This document shows, in pieces, positions 53,605 through 62,419 of a DNA stretch of 64,000 nt. Origin of the DNA: Psychrosphaera haliotis (GTDB lineage: Bacteria; Pseudomonadota; Gammaproteobacteria; Enterobacterales; Alteromonadaceae); NCBI RefSeq assembly GCF_039523615.1, contig NZ_BAAAFQ010000007.1:434001-498000 (forward strand), read 5' to 3'. Position 1 is the stretch's first letter. Each line of letters opens with the position of its first letter. Position numbers and translations under genes: made by a program. The notes under the pieces are model-generated. The model was not told the origin of the DNA and ran no database searches. It was given only the letters and a program-made list of their open reading frames with translations.

Positions 53605-54519
53605 TTACTCGTGAGAAGTGTAAGCCTTTAATTGATTCCATGTATTAACTTGATAATCGTTTAAGTGGGAAGGGTTGATAAGACTCATCACATTTTTAGT
53701 CTTCTGTTTGTTTTTTTGATTGAAATAAAAATTAGCTAAATGCAACCTTGAGGTTGTAATAGTTATATCGTGGCCATCCAATAGCGCGTAATCTAGCGCT
53801 TTTTTTAACATCAATTCAGCGTTCTGCGGATTATCCAAGTAGACATATGCTTGTCCAATATGCCCGTAAATTACCATTATTTGTTGGTTATGACGGAGTG
53901 CCTTAGCATAGGGCAGGGCAGAAAGGTAAGCGGCTAAAGACTGCTGATGATCACCAGTTTGCCTGTATAAGTGTCCAAGATTACCATATAGCTCTAACTT
54001 AAAATGATCATCTTTACTATTTTTAAAACGCCTTTCTAGTGACAATAGAATACTCAATGACTCATCATATCTTTTAAGATCTAACAAAAGATTGGCGATA
54101 CGAATGCTTCGAAGTGGGGCATAAAAAGAGTTGTTAATTTCAATAAGGTTCAACTTTGCTTCTTCTATTAACTTTAATGCTTGGCTGCGTCGTTCACTAA
54201 CTATTAAAACCTTAGCTTTATATATCGTAAGGTAACTTGAGAATAGCGGAGGCGTGTTCTCTATTTTTATAGCCGTAATTGCTTTTTCTGCAGCTGTAAA
54301 TTCCTTTATGCTTATTAATGACTCAATCTGTAAAAGTTTTAAATTGAACCAAGGCAAAGTGTAAGGTGTGGAGCGCGCTATTTTCTGATTTGCTTCAGCT
54401 AGACATTCTTTTGATGGCACAGAACAATGCTCAAAGTTTTTGAACATGTTACTTGCAGATACTTTGAGCGAACATATGCACAGAAAACTGCTTATTAACG
54501 CTAAACGGACAAAGTTCAC
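53605..54519 (-). CDS. Exported TPR-repeat protein of unknown function
   Basis: A 304-residue precursor with a signal peptide (about 1-22, cleaved after VSA). The mature part contains tetratricopeptide-like helical repeats; the clearest are LELYGNLGHLYRQTGDHQQS and IYGHIGQAYVYLDNPQNA. TPRs mediate protein contacts; no effector domain, such as GGDEF or kinase, is attached. Two cysteines near the N-terminus (HCSVPSKEC) may form a disulfide. It is a lone gene. Confidence 0.8.
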   Translation of the reverse strand: MNFVRLALISSFLCICSLKVSASNMFKNFEHCSVPSKECLAEANQKIARSTPYTLPWFNLKLLQIESLISIKEFTAAEKAITAIKIENTPPLFSSYLTIYKAKVLIVSERRSQALKLIEEAKLNLIEINNSFYAPLRSIRIANLLLDLKRYDESLSILLSLERRFKNSKDDHFKLELYGNLGHLYRQTGDHQQSLAAYLSALPYAKALRHNQQIMVIYGHIGQAYVYLDNPQNAELMLKKALDYALLDGHDITITTSRLHLANFYFNQKNKQKTKNVMSLINPSHLNDYQVNTWNQLKAYTSHE

Positions 54520-54678
54520 TAAAACTCTCTTTTAACTCGTTGTGTGGCAAGTTATTTAATAAAGTTGATAATACTATTATGTTTTTTCAAATCAAGGACG
54601 ATAATGAGAGCGTGTTTCTAAAAAACTAGAGTTTAGTAGTAAGTGTGAGGCTAAGATCTTGAATTTACTGAATTTAAA

Positions 54679-54704
54679 GAAAAGGCCAGCAAGGCTGGCT
54701 TTTT
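54679..54704 (-). terminator. Terminator of the Cache chemoreceptor gene
   Basis: AGCCAGC and GCTGGCC pair around CTT on the minus strand, with TTTTCTTT after, about 20 bases past the receptor stop. Confidence 0.75.
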
Positions 54705-54723
54705 AGTGTTTTATATTTAGTTT

Positions 54724-56724
54724 TTATACTTTGAATTGCCCCATTACTCTTGAAAGTTGGTCTGCCGCAACAATCATGGCATTAATAGAGTCCGTAGCGC
54801 CTTGGGTTTCTGTAACAGAATCATCCGCTAATGACTTCAAGTGTCCAACGTTTTTAGATACGGAATGTGCAGTTGCAGTCTGTTCTGTACTAGCCTGAGA
54901 GATTGATTCAGTTTGTTGCTGTATCTCATGAATCGCAGTGGTAATTTCTCGTAACGTCTCTTCAATCTTTTGAGTTTGACTGATGCTTCGTTGAGCGTAG
55001 TCACGACTTTCTTCCATAACACTCTCAGCCTGCGACGCACTACTACGAAGACCTTCAATAATGTTTTGAATATTAGCGGTAGATTCTTGAGTCCGACTCG
55101 CTAATGTTCTGACTTCATCAGCTACAACCGCAAAACCTCTGCCTTGCTCGCCGGCTCTAGCTGCTTCAATGGCCGCATTTAGTGCAAGTAAGTTAGTTTG
55201 TTCTGCGATAGTGCGAATAACATCTAGTACTTCACCTACGTTCTCTGAATCTTGTCTTAGGTTTCTTACCACATCGGCTGCGCCCAATACATTTTTAGAC
55301 AAGGCTGTGATATCGATAATAGCGCTGTTAACGACTTTAGCTCCATTCACCACTTGTTCTTCGGCAAGTGCAGCGTGTGTCATCGCTTGGGACGTGTTTT
55401 TTGCCATTTGTTCACTGGTGTACGCCAGCTCTTCCGAAGCACTAGCTACTTGAACAATTTCAGACTTTTCTTTATCAACTAGTCTTATGATCTCAGTTGA
55501 AGTTTCTTCTACTTGCGCCGACCTATCATGCACGTGATGTGAAATCTCGATGGACTCTTTAACTAACAACTGAATTTTGCTGATAAAGCCGTTGAACTCT
55601 GCTGCTAATGTACCAATTTCATCGTGTCTAGAGTCGTCAATTCGTTTTGTTAAATCGCCGTCACCTCGTGAGATGTCTTTCATCGCAGATACAAGATTTT
55701 TAATTGGTTTAATAATTGGTTTTGTTGCTGCATAAACTAATGCACAAACCACTAGCATTGTTATTACAACCCAGGCTGTATTTTTAGCAATGGCGTCATT
55801 TACAGGTTCATCAATGACAGTGTCTGGCACTACAAAGCCAAGTCTCCACCTCATTTTTGGGTAGTCACTTTCAATAGAGGTATATAAAACCGTGTGCGGT
55901 GTGTTATTCCAGGTAACAGACGATTTACCTTTTGATCTTTTTGTTACTAGCTTTGAAAAGTCATCAAAGCCTTCAGCACTTCTAAAATTATCATCTACAT
56001 CTTGAATAAGTGAACCTGGGGGAAAATCTTCACTAAAGCTTGGGAAATAAACCAGCTTACCTTCATCTGTGACTAAAAACGCAAAACCTTCGCCTTCATA
56101 CTTTATTTTGCTTAGTAGCTCTTCACCAATGGTTGTAACCAAAATATCCATGCCAGCTATACCAATAAGCTTTCGTTTACTGTCATAAAGTGGGGTTTTT
56201 ACAGTGGCGCTAATAGAACCATCATTGGCATCGACGGCAGGATCAGAAACGTACAGAGAACCTTTTTGTTGAGCTTCACCCCACCAAGGCCGCTTGCTTG
56301 TGTAGTAATTTAAATCGTTGTGTCGACCATCGAGGTCAAAGTATTCAAAGGTATTGCCTGAACCAAAAAAGATGCTTTTTATCGTAGGGTCTTGGTCAGA
56401 AAAATACTTAAAGTATCGGGTAATCTCACGATGCCCTTCATCAGAGCTTAAGTCGCCACCGCGATCATTATAATTGCTAAACCAGTCCAGTACTTGAGGA
56501 CTAGCAAAAACACTATGAATAACTTGGCCTTTGGCTTCGAAGAAACTTTTTATTTCCATCGCATTACTTTCTACGATGTTGCCAATGCCGGACTCAACCC
56601 GCTTAACAGTATCTTCTTTGACACTGAAAACATGGTTTGTACCAACAATTATAGACAAGATAAATAATGGAAGAACGGTCCAAAAGACCAATTGACGAGC
56701 AATAGATTGGTTTATAAAGCGCAT
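54724..56724 (-). CDS. Methyl-accepting chemotaxis protein with Cache sensor domain
   Basis: A 666-residue receptor. One membrane segment (about 10-30) leads to a periplasmic dCache domain (about 35-315, with KRPWWGEAQQKGSLYVSDPAVD and GIAGMDILVT), a second segment (about 320-338), HAMP (to about 395) and the cytoplasmic signalling domain with EQTNLLALNAAIEAARAGEQ. Cache domains bind small extracellular ligands, often amino or organic acids; the sequence WWGEA and DPAVDANDGSISAT suggests the amine or amino acid type, not proven. A terminator follows. Confidence 0.95.
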   Translation of the reverse strand: MRFINQSIARQLVFWTVLPLFILSIIVGTNHVFSVKEDTVKRVESGIGNIVESNAMEIKSFFEAKGQVIHSVFASPQVLDWFSNYNDRGGDLSSDEGHREITRYFKYFSDQDPTIKSIFFGSGNTFEYFDLDGRHNDLNYYTSKRPWWGEAQQKGSLYVSDPAVDANDGSISATVKTPLYDSKRKLIGIAGMDILVTTIGEELLSKIKYEGEGFAFLVTDEGKLVYFPSFSEDFPPGSLIQDVDDNFRSAEGFDDFSKLVTKRSKGKSSVTWNNTPHTVLYTSIESDYPKMRWRLGFVVPDTVIDEPVNDAIAKNTAWVVITMLVVCALVYAATKPIIKPIKNLVSAMKDISRGDGDLTKRIDDSRHDEIGTLAAEFNGFISKIQLLVKESIEISHHVHDRSAQVEETSTEIIRLVDKEKSEIVQVASASEELAYTSEQMAKNTSQAMTHAALAEEQVVNGAKVVNSAIIDITALSKNVLGAADVVRNLRQDSENVGEVLDVIRTIAEQTNLLALNAAIEAARAGEQGRGFAVVADEVRTLASRTQESTANIQNIIEGLRSSASQAESVMEESRDYAQRSISQTQKIEETLREITTAIHEIQQQTESISQASTEQTATAHSVSKNVGHLKSLADDSVTETQGATDSINAMIVAADQLSRVMGQFKV

Positions 56725-56812
56725 ATTTTACTACCTAACTACGTAAGTTTTATTATTATTATTCCTTTCGAATCTAATGTACCGTATGTAGATAAAATGC
56801 ACAAAACTTTAT

Positions 56813-56845
56813 ATAAAAAAAAGGCCTACCAGTTAGTAAGCCTTT
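56813..56845 (-). terminator. Terminator of the Spo0M-like gene
   Basis: On the minus strand AAAGGCTTAC pairs with GTAGGCCTTT (one G-U) around a six-base loop, followed by eight T, 31 bases after the stop. Confidence 0.82.
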
Positions 56846-56875
56846 GTTTAATATTGGTATATACTAAATTTAAAA

Positions 56876-57637
56876 TTAGAGCCATTGCTCCAATTTGGAT
56901 TTTATTTGTTGATAATTAGCGCTATTTGGCAAAATTTCACTAAAGTAGGCATCACCACCTAGGAATCTATCTTTCTCAACTAAGATACCTACAGCACCAT
57001 CTAGGTTTACAAAACTAAGCTCGGCTTCGCTACTTGAAAATAGCCCAGCTTGACGTTTAAATTCAAACTCTTGGTAGCAGTTAATGCTCGACTGAAACCC
57101 GTTACCACGTAGGTAGCCCTTTTCAACATCCACTTTTAAGATTTTATAACCTAGCTCGTACATGGCTTCTACAGCGTGTTTTTGAAAAGAGGTAGGGTGA
57201 ATGTCTAAATAGTCCTTATCGGAACTATCTAAACCTTTATCAATATCTAGCCCTGTGGCGATCCAAACTTTAGACAGGCTGTTGGCAACAGCGGTAACTG
57301 GGGTTTCCGGATGAAGAGAAATAGTCAGATCATATTCTATTGTTTGGCCAGCCTCTAAAATTGAATTACTTAGACCGAGCTCCTGTGGAGTCATCGCCCA
57401 ACGACTTAAAATAACGGTCTCGTTAACTTTAATTTCGCTATCGCCCAAGTCCTTTTCCGACTTAGCACTGGTGCATAGCGCTAACTCTAAACCATTAATA
57501 TCTTGCTCAACGGAATCACTCGCTTGAATAACAACTCTTAAGTTGCATTCACCTCCTGGATTAAGTTGATCAGATAAAATGAACGTATCCACTTTAGCGC
57601 TACCAATACCGACACTCGCTAATAATTTTTTAAACAT
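56876..57637 (-). CDS. Spo0M-like (sporulation control) family protein
   Basis: A 253-residue cytosolic protein of the SpoOM family: MFKKLLASVGIGSAKVDT, LNPGGECNLRVVIQ, and the C-terminal ELGYKILKVDVEKGYLRG. It has an arrestin-like beta fold. Despite the name, homologues occur in non-sporulating gammaproteobacteria, where function is unknown. It lies between the chemoreceptor gene and the hydroxylase gene, with a 14-base tandem repeat in the gap upstream. Confidence 0.88.
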   Translation of the reverse strand: MFKKLLASVGIGSAKVDTFILSDQLNPGGECNLRVVIQASDSVEQDINGLELALCTSAKSEKDLGDSEIKVNETVILSRWAMTPQELGLSNSILEAGQTIEYDLTISLHPETPVTAVANSLSKVWIATGLDIDKGLDSSDKDYLDIHPTSFQKHAVEAMYELGYKILKVDVEKGYLRGNGFQSSINCYQEFEFKRQAGLFSSSEAELSFVNLDGAVGILVEKDRFLGGDAYFSEILPNSANYQQIKSKLEQWL

Positions 57638-57730
57638 ATTTAAGCCCTAACTATCCTTATGATTATTTTATATATAAGGTATTTAGCGAAAGATTCAAGT
57701 AGCGTTATATTTTGTTACAAGATAAGTGTT

Positions 57731-57786
57731 TAAAGGAAAGGGTCTAAAGGAAAGGGTCTAAAGGAAAGGGTCTAAAGGAAAGGGTT
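57731..57786 (+). repeat. Four tandem copies of a 14-base repeat
   Basis: TAAAGGAAAGGGTC occurs three times and a last copy ends in T instead of C, in perfect register over 56 bases. The array abuts, and overlaps by two bases, the stop codon of the hydroxylase gene. Units are purine-rich on the plus strand. Confidence 0.95.
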
Positions 57787-58726
57787 AGTCTCTATCAAAA
57801 GGGCTTAAATAAGCTTGCATAACACTTCGTAACTTTGTGCCCTTTATGCCAAATGTAAGGTCTTGTGTTGTGGTATTGCTAGTAATTAAAGTACCCGCCA
57901 TGCGATCCCATATAGCCAATGCAGTGCCAAAGTTTTTATCGATATGAGGCGTTGCCTGACTATGGTGTATTTGATGCTGAGCTGGTGAAATAAACCATTT
58001 TTCTATCCGTTTATTCCAACACAACCAAACTTGAGAATGTCTTAAATTTGCCCCAAGCATGTTAAATATAAATACCGCAACATTCGCACCTGCAATATCG
58101 TAAAAACTCAATTTCGATTTAAATAAGTACACGCCTAAACCTATTGTGATTGCGTTAACTAATAAAAGTCGTGAGGCATATAAAAAGCTTTCTATAGGAT
58201 GAGTCCGATAAACGGTTAAAGGGGTCATCACTTCAGCACTGTGGTGTAGCCTATGGAAACGCCATAAAAACGGAACCTTATGCATTAGTGCATGTAAAAG
58301 AAATCGTGTGAGGTCATCTAATACAAATAGGAAGGCTGTGAAACTAGTAAGTACAACCCACTCTGGTGTGGCAATAGTGATTTCGCCAAAGACTGCAGTT
58401 AAGGTTTTATGAGTTGCAATCGCAACAGGAGCAACAGCAAATAGCAGCGGCGTGATTATCCATGCTTTTATCAGTAGGTTTATAAACCAAATTTTACTAT
58501 CTAGAATTGATGAGGGGTGAAAAAGCACTTCCCGACCAAATGACTTGCGCCAATTCCACACTCCCGTTTTTTTGTATTCTGTGCGGTAGACTAAAAAAAC
58601 TAATACAAATGTTGATACTAAATAACCCCAATAAAGCCTTTTATTAGGGCTAAGCAAATGAACGTTGGCGTCTTGCCACAAGAGTGACAAAACGTTGTTC
58701 AATTCATTAAACACTTCTATTAGCAT
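57785..58726 (-). CDS. Sterol desaturase/fatty acid hydroxylase family protein
   Basis: A 313-residue integral membrane enzyme of the di-iron family. The histidine boxes that hold the iron are present: HALMH, HRLHH and HQIHH with a further HID. About four to five hydrophobic segments (near 30-48, 80-108, 115-140, 185-220) surround them. Such enzymes oxidise lipids with oxygen and NAD(P)H-derived electrons; the substrate here is unknown. It is directly downstream of the TonB receptor (15 bases) and probably co-transcribed. Confidence 0.9.
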   Translation of the reverse strand: MLIEVFNELNNVLSLLWQDANVHLLSPNKRLYWGYLVSTFVLVFLVYRTEYKKTGVWNWRKSFGREVLFHPSSILDSKIWFINLLIKAWIITPLLFAVAPVAIATHKTLTAVFGEITIATPEWVVLTSFTAFLFVLDDLTRFLLHALMHKVPFLWRFHRLHHSAEVMTPLTVYRTHPIESFLYASRLLLVNAITIGLGVYLFKSKLSFYDIAGANVAVFIFNMLGANLRHSQVWLCWNKRIEKWFISPAQHQIHHSQATPHIDKNFGTALAIWDRMAGTLITSNTTTQDLTFGIKGTKLRSVMQAYLSPFDRD

Positions 58727-58741
58727 TTTAGATATTACTTA

Positions 58742-61045
58742 CTAAAAATTATATTTATAACCAACAAACGCTTGTTGAGGTTTACTTGGTCTAGCGCCAA
58801 ATGGTCGCCTACTAACTAACGCAACTTTGTCGGTAATATTATCGACTTTAAAGTAAACCGTATGGTTGGCATTAATATAATAGTTTGCAGATAAGTCGAT
58901 AACTGTATAACTGTCAGTTTCTAAACCAGATAACGCGACATTGTCACCAGCCGCTTCCGGCATACTGCCTACATATTTAACTAGTAAGTTTAGTTGCCAG
59001 TCGTTGCTTTCTAAACCTAAGTTAACCGTCAATTGATCTTCTGGTAAATAAGGTACTGAATCACCAGCGGTTACATCACCCCACAACTCAAAGTCAGAAG
59101 CAAAATCAGATTTAAACTCTGAATGTGTTCGTGTATAGGTAACGGACCATGGCAAGTCTAATTCAGAGGTTAAGGTTTCACGACGCTGTAAGTTAAACTC
59201 AAGACCAGTAACATCAACCTCACCACCGTTATACTCTTGGTCTAACTTGGCTGTGTTAGTACAAGACGCTGAGGTAGAAAAAGAACAGCTTTCTTTTAAG
59301 TTATCGAAATCATTAAAAAATAGAACGGTTTCAAGTTGTGTCTTTTGATCGTTGTATCTTAAGCCAAGCTCATAGTTCACACTACTCTCTGGTTTAATCT
59401 CAGCATTTTGCTTAGGGCTTGTAGGTACAAACCCCTCATGAACGCCACCAAAAATACCAAGTTCAGAGGTTAATGTGTAAAACGCAGATGCACTGTAAAG
59501 CCAAGTTTTAGACTCTTTTTCTTGCCAATCGGTATTTTTTCCTTCGGCTTCATTTTGATAACGGCTGTCAATAATTTCACCGCGCCCGCCTATGGTGATA
59601 TTCAGATCATCAATTTGAATTGTATCCGCTAGATAAATAGACACCGCTTCTGTTTCTTCATAATCAACGGTAGTGAATTTGGTGCCAATTTGATCTGGTG
59701 TCATCACACTATCTAGCATCAGATAGTTTTGCTCAAAATGATCACGATCAATTCTATCTTTATGGAATCGAATTCCAGTGCTAATGAGATTTTCAAAACC
59801 GGCCAGTTCAAATGATAGTTTTAAATCACTCTGTAAACCCTTTGAATAATAAGAACGGTCATTAGTCCCTACAACAATTTGCTCATAAATTTCTTCAGAG
59901 TTTTTTTGTCCTGTTAGCACTTGATAGTAGTTTTGGTTAACTTCTGTATTTGGATTGGCAACAATTTCCTGCAACGTACGATCAATGGCACCATTGCCTA
60001 TTTGATTAAAACCATTCACTTTGCGCCAAGCACGCTCAAAAGTATTGTTATACAAACGCGTGGTTACGTTAAAACTATCATTGGATAGGCGATGAGTGAA
60101 TTGGACTTGTTCGTGATCCCAATCCATATTGCCCACTTGGCTAGCAGCGTAACGACGATATGGACTCTCTTTAAAGTCAGTATCCGTTAAGCCCATGTAA
60201 GTCTCATTTGAAACTTCATCTGCGGCGGCTAACTTAAGCTCAAAAGACTGCTCAAGGTTTGTGTTAAATAAGCTAATTTGATGATCAAAAACAACTTTGG
60301 CCATCACGTCATTTTTATCAAAGCCAGTATCTTTTTCAAAAAGGCTGTTTTCAACGAAGTCGACGTCCTTAAAACCATCCGCTTGTGTATGCAAGGCTTC
60401 AATAACAAAACCAAGGTTACCGCTATCTAACGATACTGAGTTACCAACATGTCCGTGGAGCTTTTTATAACCGTTAGAGCCTAGTCCAACTTCGACTTGA
60501 CCCTCAAAGCTGTCAGGTACAGCACGCGTTGTCATATTTAAGGTGCCAGCTACGGTATTCGGTCCAAATTTTATAGCCGCAGGCCCTTTTACTACTTCTA
60601 CAGATGTCATTCGAGCAACCGTTGGGAAGTAATATGCCGCTGGCGCAGAGTAGGGCGCTGGACCAATTAATACGCCGTCTTCAAGAATATTGATTTTTTT
60701 AGAGCGCTCAGGCGTCACACCCCTAAACCCAATGTTAGGTCTTAATCCGTAACCGTCTTCTTGACGAATATTTACACCAGGGACATTAGCCAACACACGA
60801 TGGATGTCGTCATATTCGTACTTTTCTAAAATAAGCTCATCAAGCAAGGTGGCAGAACCAGACTCTTTACGCAGCTTGTTGTCTCGGCCAATTATTTGAA
60901 TGTGTTCAATGTTTTTTGATTTCTCTGCGCTGTTTGGCGCTTCATTATTTGTTTCACTTTGATTAGCCAAAACTGGAGAAGAGGCAATACTTAAAGCGGA
61001 CAAAACACTTAAGGTGATCAGTGATTTCATAGCTTGATTTTTCAT
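58742..61045 (-). CDS. TonB-dependent outer membrane receptor, FecA-like
   Basis: A 767-residue precursor. Signal peptide about 1-28. The plug domain (about 60-175) includes ILEDGVLIGPAPYSAPAAYYF, the style of receptors for Fe-citrate and related siderophores, and VEVVKGPAAIKFGPNTVAGT. The barrel closes with a C-terminal FVGYKYNF. It imports a ligand, plausibly a ferric complex, with energy from TonB. Its ATG overlaps the stop of the imelysin gene (one base), so both are co-translated. FecA-like regulators (fecI/fecR) are not present here. Confidence 0.93.
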   Translation of the reverse strand: MKNQAMKSLITLSVLSALSIASSPVLANQSETNNEAPNSAEKSKNIEHIQIIGRDNKLRKESGSATLLDELILEKYEYDDIHRVLANVPGVNIRQEDGYGLRPNIGFRGVTPERSKKINILEDGVLIGPAPYSAPAAYYFPTVARMTSVEVVKGPAAIKFGPNTVAGTLNMTTRAVPDSFEGQVEVGLGSNGYKKLHGHVGNSVSLDSGNLGFVIEALHTQADGFKDVDFVENSLFEKDTGFDKNDVMAKVVFDHQISLFNTNLEQSFELKLAAADEVSNETYMGLTDTDFKESPYRRYAASQVGNMDWDHEQVQFTHRLSNDSFNVTTRLYNNTFERAWRKVNGFNQIGNGAIDRTLQEIVANPNTEVNQNYYQVLTGQKNSEEIYEQIVVGTNDRSYYSKGLQSDLKLSFELAGFENLISTGIRFHKDRIDRDHFEQNYLMLDSVMTPDQIGTKFTTVDYEETEAVSIYLADTIQIDDLNITIGGRGEIIDSRYQNEAEGKNTDWQEKESKTWLYSASAFYTLTSELGIFGGVHEGFVPTSPKQNAEIKPESSVNYELGLRYNDQKTQLETVLFFNDFDNLKESCSFSTSASCTNTAKLDQEYNGGEVDVTGLEFNLQRRETLTSELDLPWSVTYTRTHSEFKSDFASDFELWGDVTAGDSVPYLPEDQLTVNLGLESNDWQLNLLVKYVGSMPEAAGDNVALSGLETDSYTVIDLSANYYINANHTVYFKVDNITDKVALVSRRPFGARPSKPQQAFVGYKYNF

Positions 61046-62325
61046 TAATCAGCGTCTCCTGCAGATGAGCTTGGCAGTTGTAGTGATAAAAATACGATAA
61101 AGGCAGACTTTAAATTATCAGTGACTTTTTTAGTTTGAGCGTAAAGCTCTTGCACTCTTGCTGGGTTATTTTGCACGGCGTCGGCAAAGCTACCTTCAGT
61201 CTCAAAAGACTCTATTGCGGCGATAGCAGCGGTAATATCGGCACGCATTTCATTAGCTAATGATTCGGCGTCAACAGCAGTCAAGTAATCGTCAAATGCA
61301 AGTTGAGTCGCAGGGTCGCTTCCTTGGAAAATTAACAGCATGGCTTCTAAGTTAGATTGTACATTTGCAAGTGAGTGCTTGCTAATGTTTGACTCTATGT
61401 CGTTTAGGCAGGTTGATGTGCCACAGCTATTTGTTATAAGCCCAATTGGCGAACCTAGTTTAGCGTCCTTAGTAATAGTATCTAAATAAAACAGCCCATC
61501 GGTTAAATGGTTAATAGCAGCATCAATATTCTCAAAACTAGAATTGCTGTTTGAGTCATTTGCTGTTTTTAAACTCGTTTCAAAATCAATAATAGTGTTG
61601 CTTCCGTTTTCACTACTCCAAGCTGAACTTAGCTCACCAGCAGTTGCAACTAAATCTGATGCAACTTCGGTAGCAAACTTACAACGTGCAACTTTGCGTT
61701 CAAGTTCAGGTCTATCATTCCAACCTTTTGGCCCGAGGCTATCGGTTTTACAGCTATGCGCTAATGACTCTGTAAATAGTAAGTGCTCCAAGGCGTCTAG
61801 GCCTTTGCGGTTAGCGGTTCTGTTTTTAATGTCGTAAGGACTGCCTGAGACGTTGCCGTTTTCAAAATAACTAACATCTAAATCAACAGCGCATTGGCTA
61901 TCAACAGGCCACGAGTAGATTTGGTTTCGCAAATAACTCTCATCAGTACCCACAGGGCCAACTTGCATCATTTCTACTTGTTGCCAGCTGTACATGGTGT
62001 TTTTCCATGCTTCTTGCGCTGTCGTTTTTAGAGTGGCGTCTTCTGCCTGATTCGCTTGTAACGCTTCACAATAAGATTCAACCGCGACTAGTTGATTCTG
62101 AGCGTTTACTAAAACATCTTCAATTGCAGGTAAATAAACGTGATCAACCAAATCATTAACCATTTGTTGTTTATCAAATGTAGTGTTGGTACTCCCTGAA
62201 CCTGATTGTGCACCACTAAATCCTGCTCCAGACGTACTGTCTTGCGAATCGCTACACGCTGCAGTAATTGAAAGAGTGCATGCTATGAGAATTACTTGCT
62301 TAACATGCTTTAAATTTGTATTCAT
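61045..62325 (-). CDS. Imelysin (M75-like) family lipoprotein
   Basis: A 426-residue lipoprotein; the lipobox ITAAC gives Cys24. The imelysin domain (about 60-410) contains NRKGLDALEHLLF, the place of the family GxHxxE motif, where the pattern is altered to GLDALEH. MYSWQQVEMMQVGP and YSWPVDSQC are further family blocks. Imelysin proteins occur with iron transporters and are thought to handle iron, though their old peptidase label is doubtful. It is directly before the TonB receptor and belongs to that unit. Low-complexity Ser/Gly stretch after the lipobox. Confidence 0.9.
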   Translation of the reverse strand: MNTNLKHVKQVILIACTLSITAACSDSQDSTSGAGFSGAQSGSGSTNTTFDKQQMVNDLVDHVYLPAIEDVLVNAQNQLVAVESYCEALQANQAEDATLKTTAQEAWKNTMYSWQQVEMMQVGPVGTDESYLRNQIYSWPVDSQCAVDLDVSYFENGNVSGSPYDIKNRTANRKGLDALEHLLFTESLAHSCKTDSLGPKGWNDRPELERKVARCKFATEVASDLVATAGELSSAWSSENGSNTIIDFETSLKTANDSNSNSSFENIDAAINHLTDGLFYLDTITKDAKLGSPIGLITNSCGTSTCLNDIESNISKHSLANVQSNLEAMLLIFQGSDPATQLAFDDYLTAVDAESLANEMRADITAAIAAIESFETEGSFADAVQNNPARVQELYAQTKKVTDNLKSAFIVFLSLQLPSSSAGDAD

Positions 62326-62373
62326 TTAAGTTGAACCCCATTACAAGATGTAATTGTTTTAATCTTTAAAAAC

Positions 62374-62400
62374 GCAAAAAGGCCGACAAATGTCAGCCTT
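62374..62400 (-). terminator. Terminator of the DUF4856 gene
   Basis: On the minus strand AAGGCTGAC pairs with GTCGGCCTT (one G-U) around four bases, followed by T5, 20 bases after the stop. It separates this gene from imelysin-TonB receptor, though read-through is possible. Confidence 0.8.
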
Positions 62401-62419
62401 ATTATTCTAATGGCAGTTA

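Noticed and set aside
57731..57786. CRISPR array
   Set aside because: The units are 14 bases with no spacers, so this is a simple tandem repeat.
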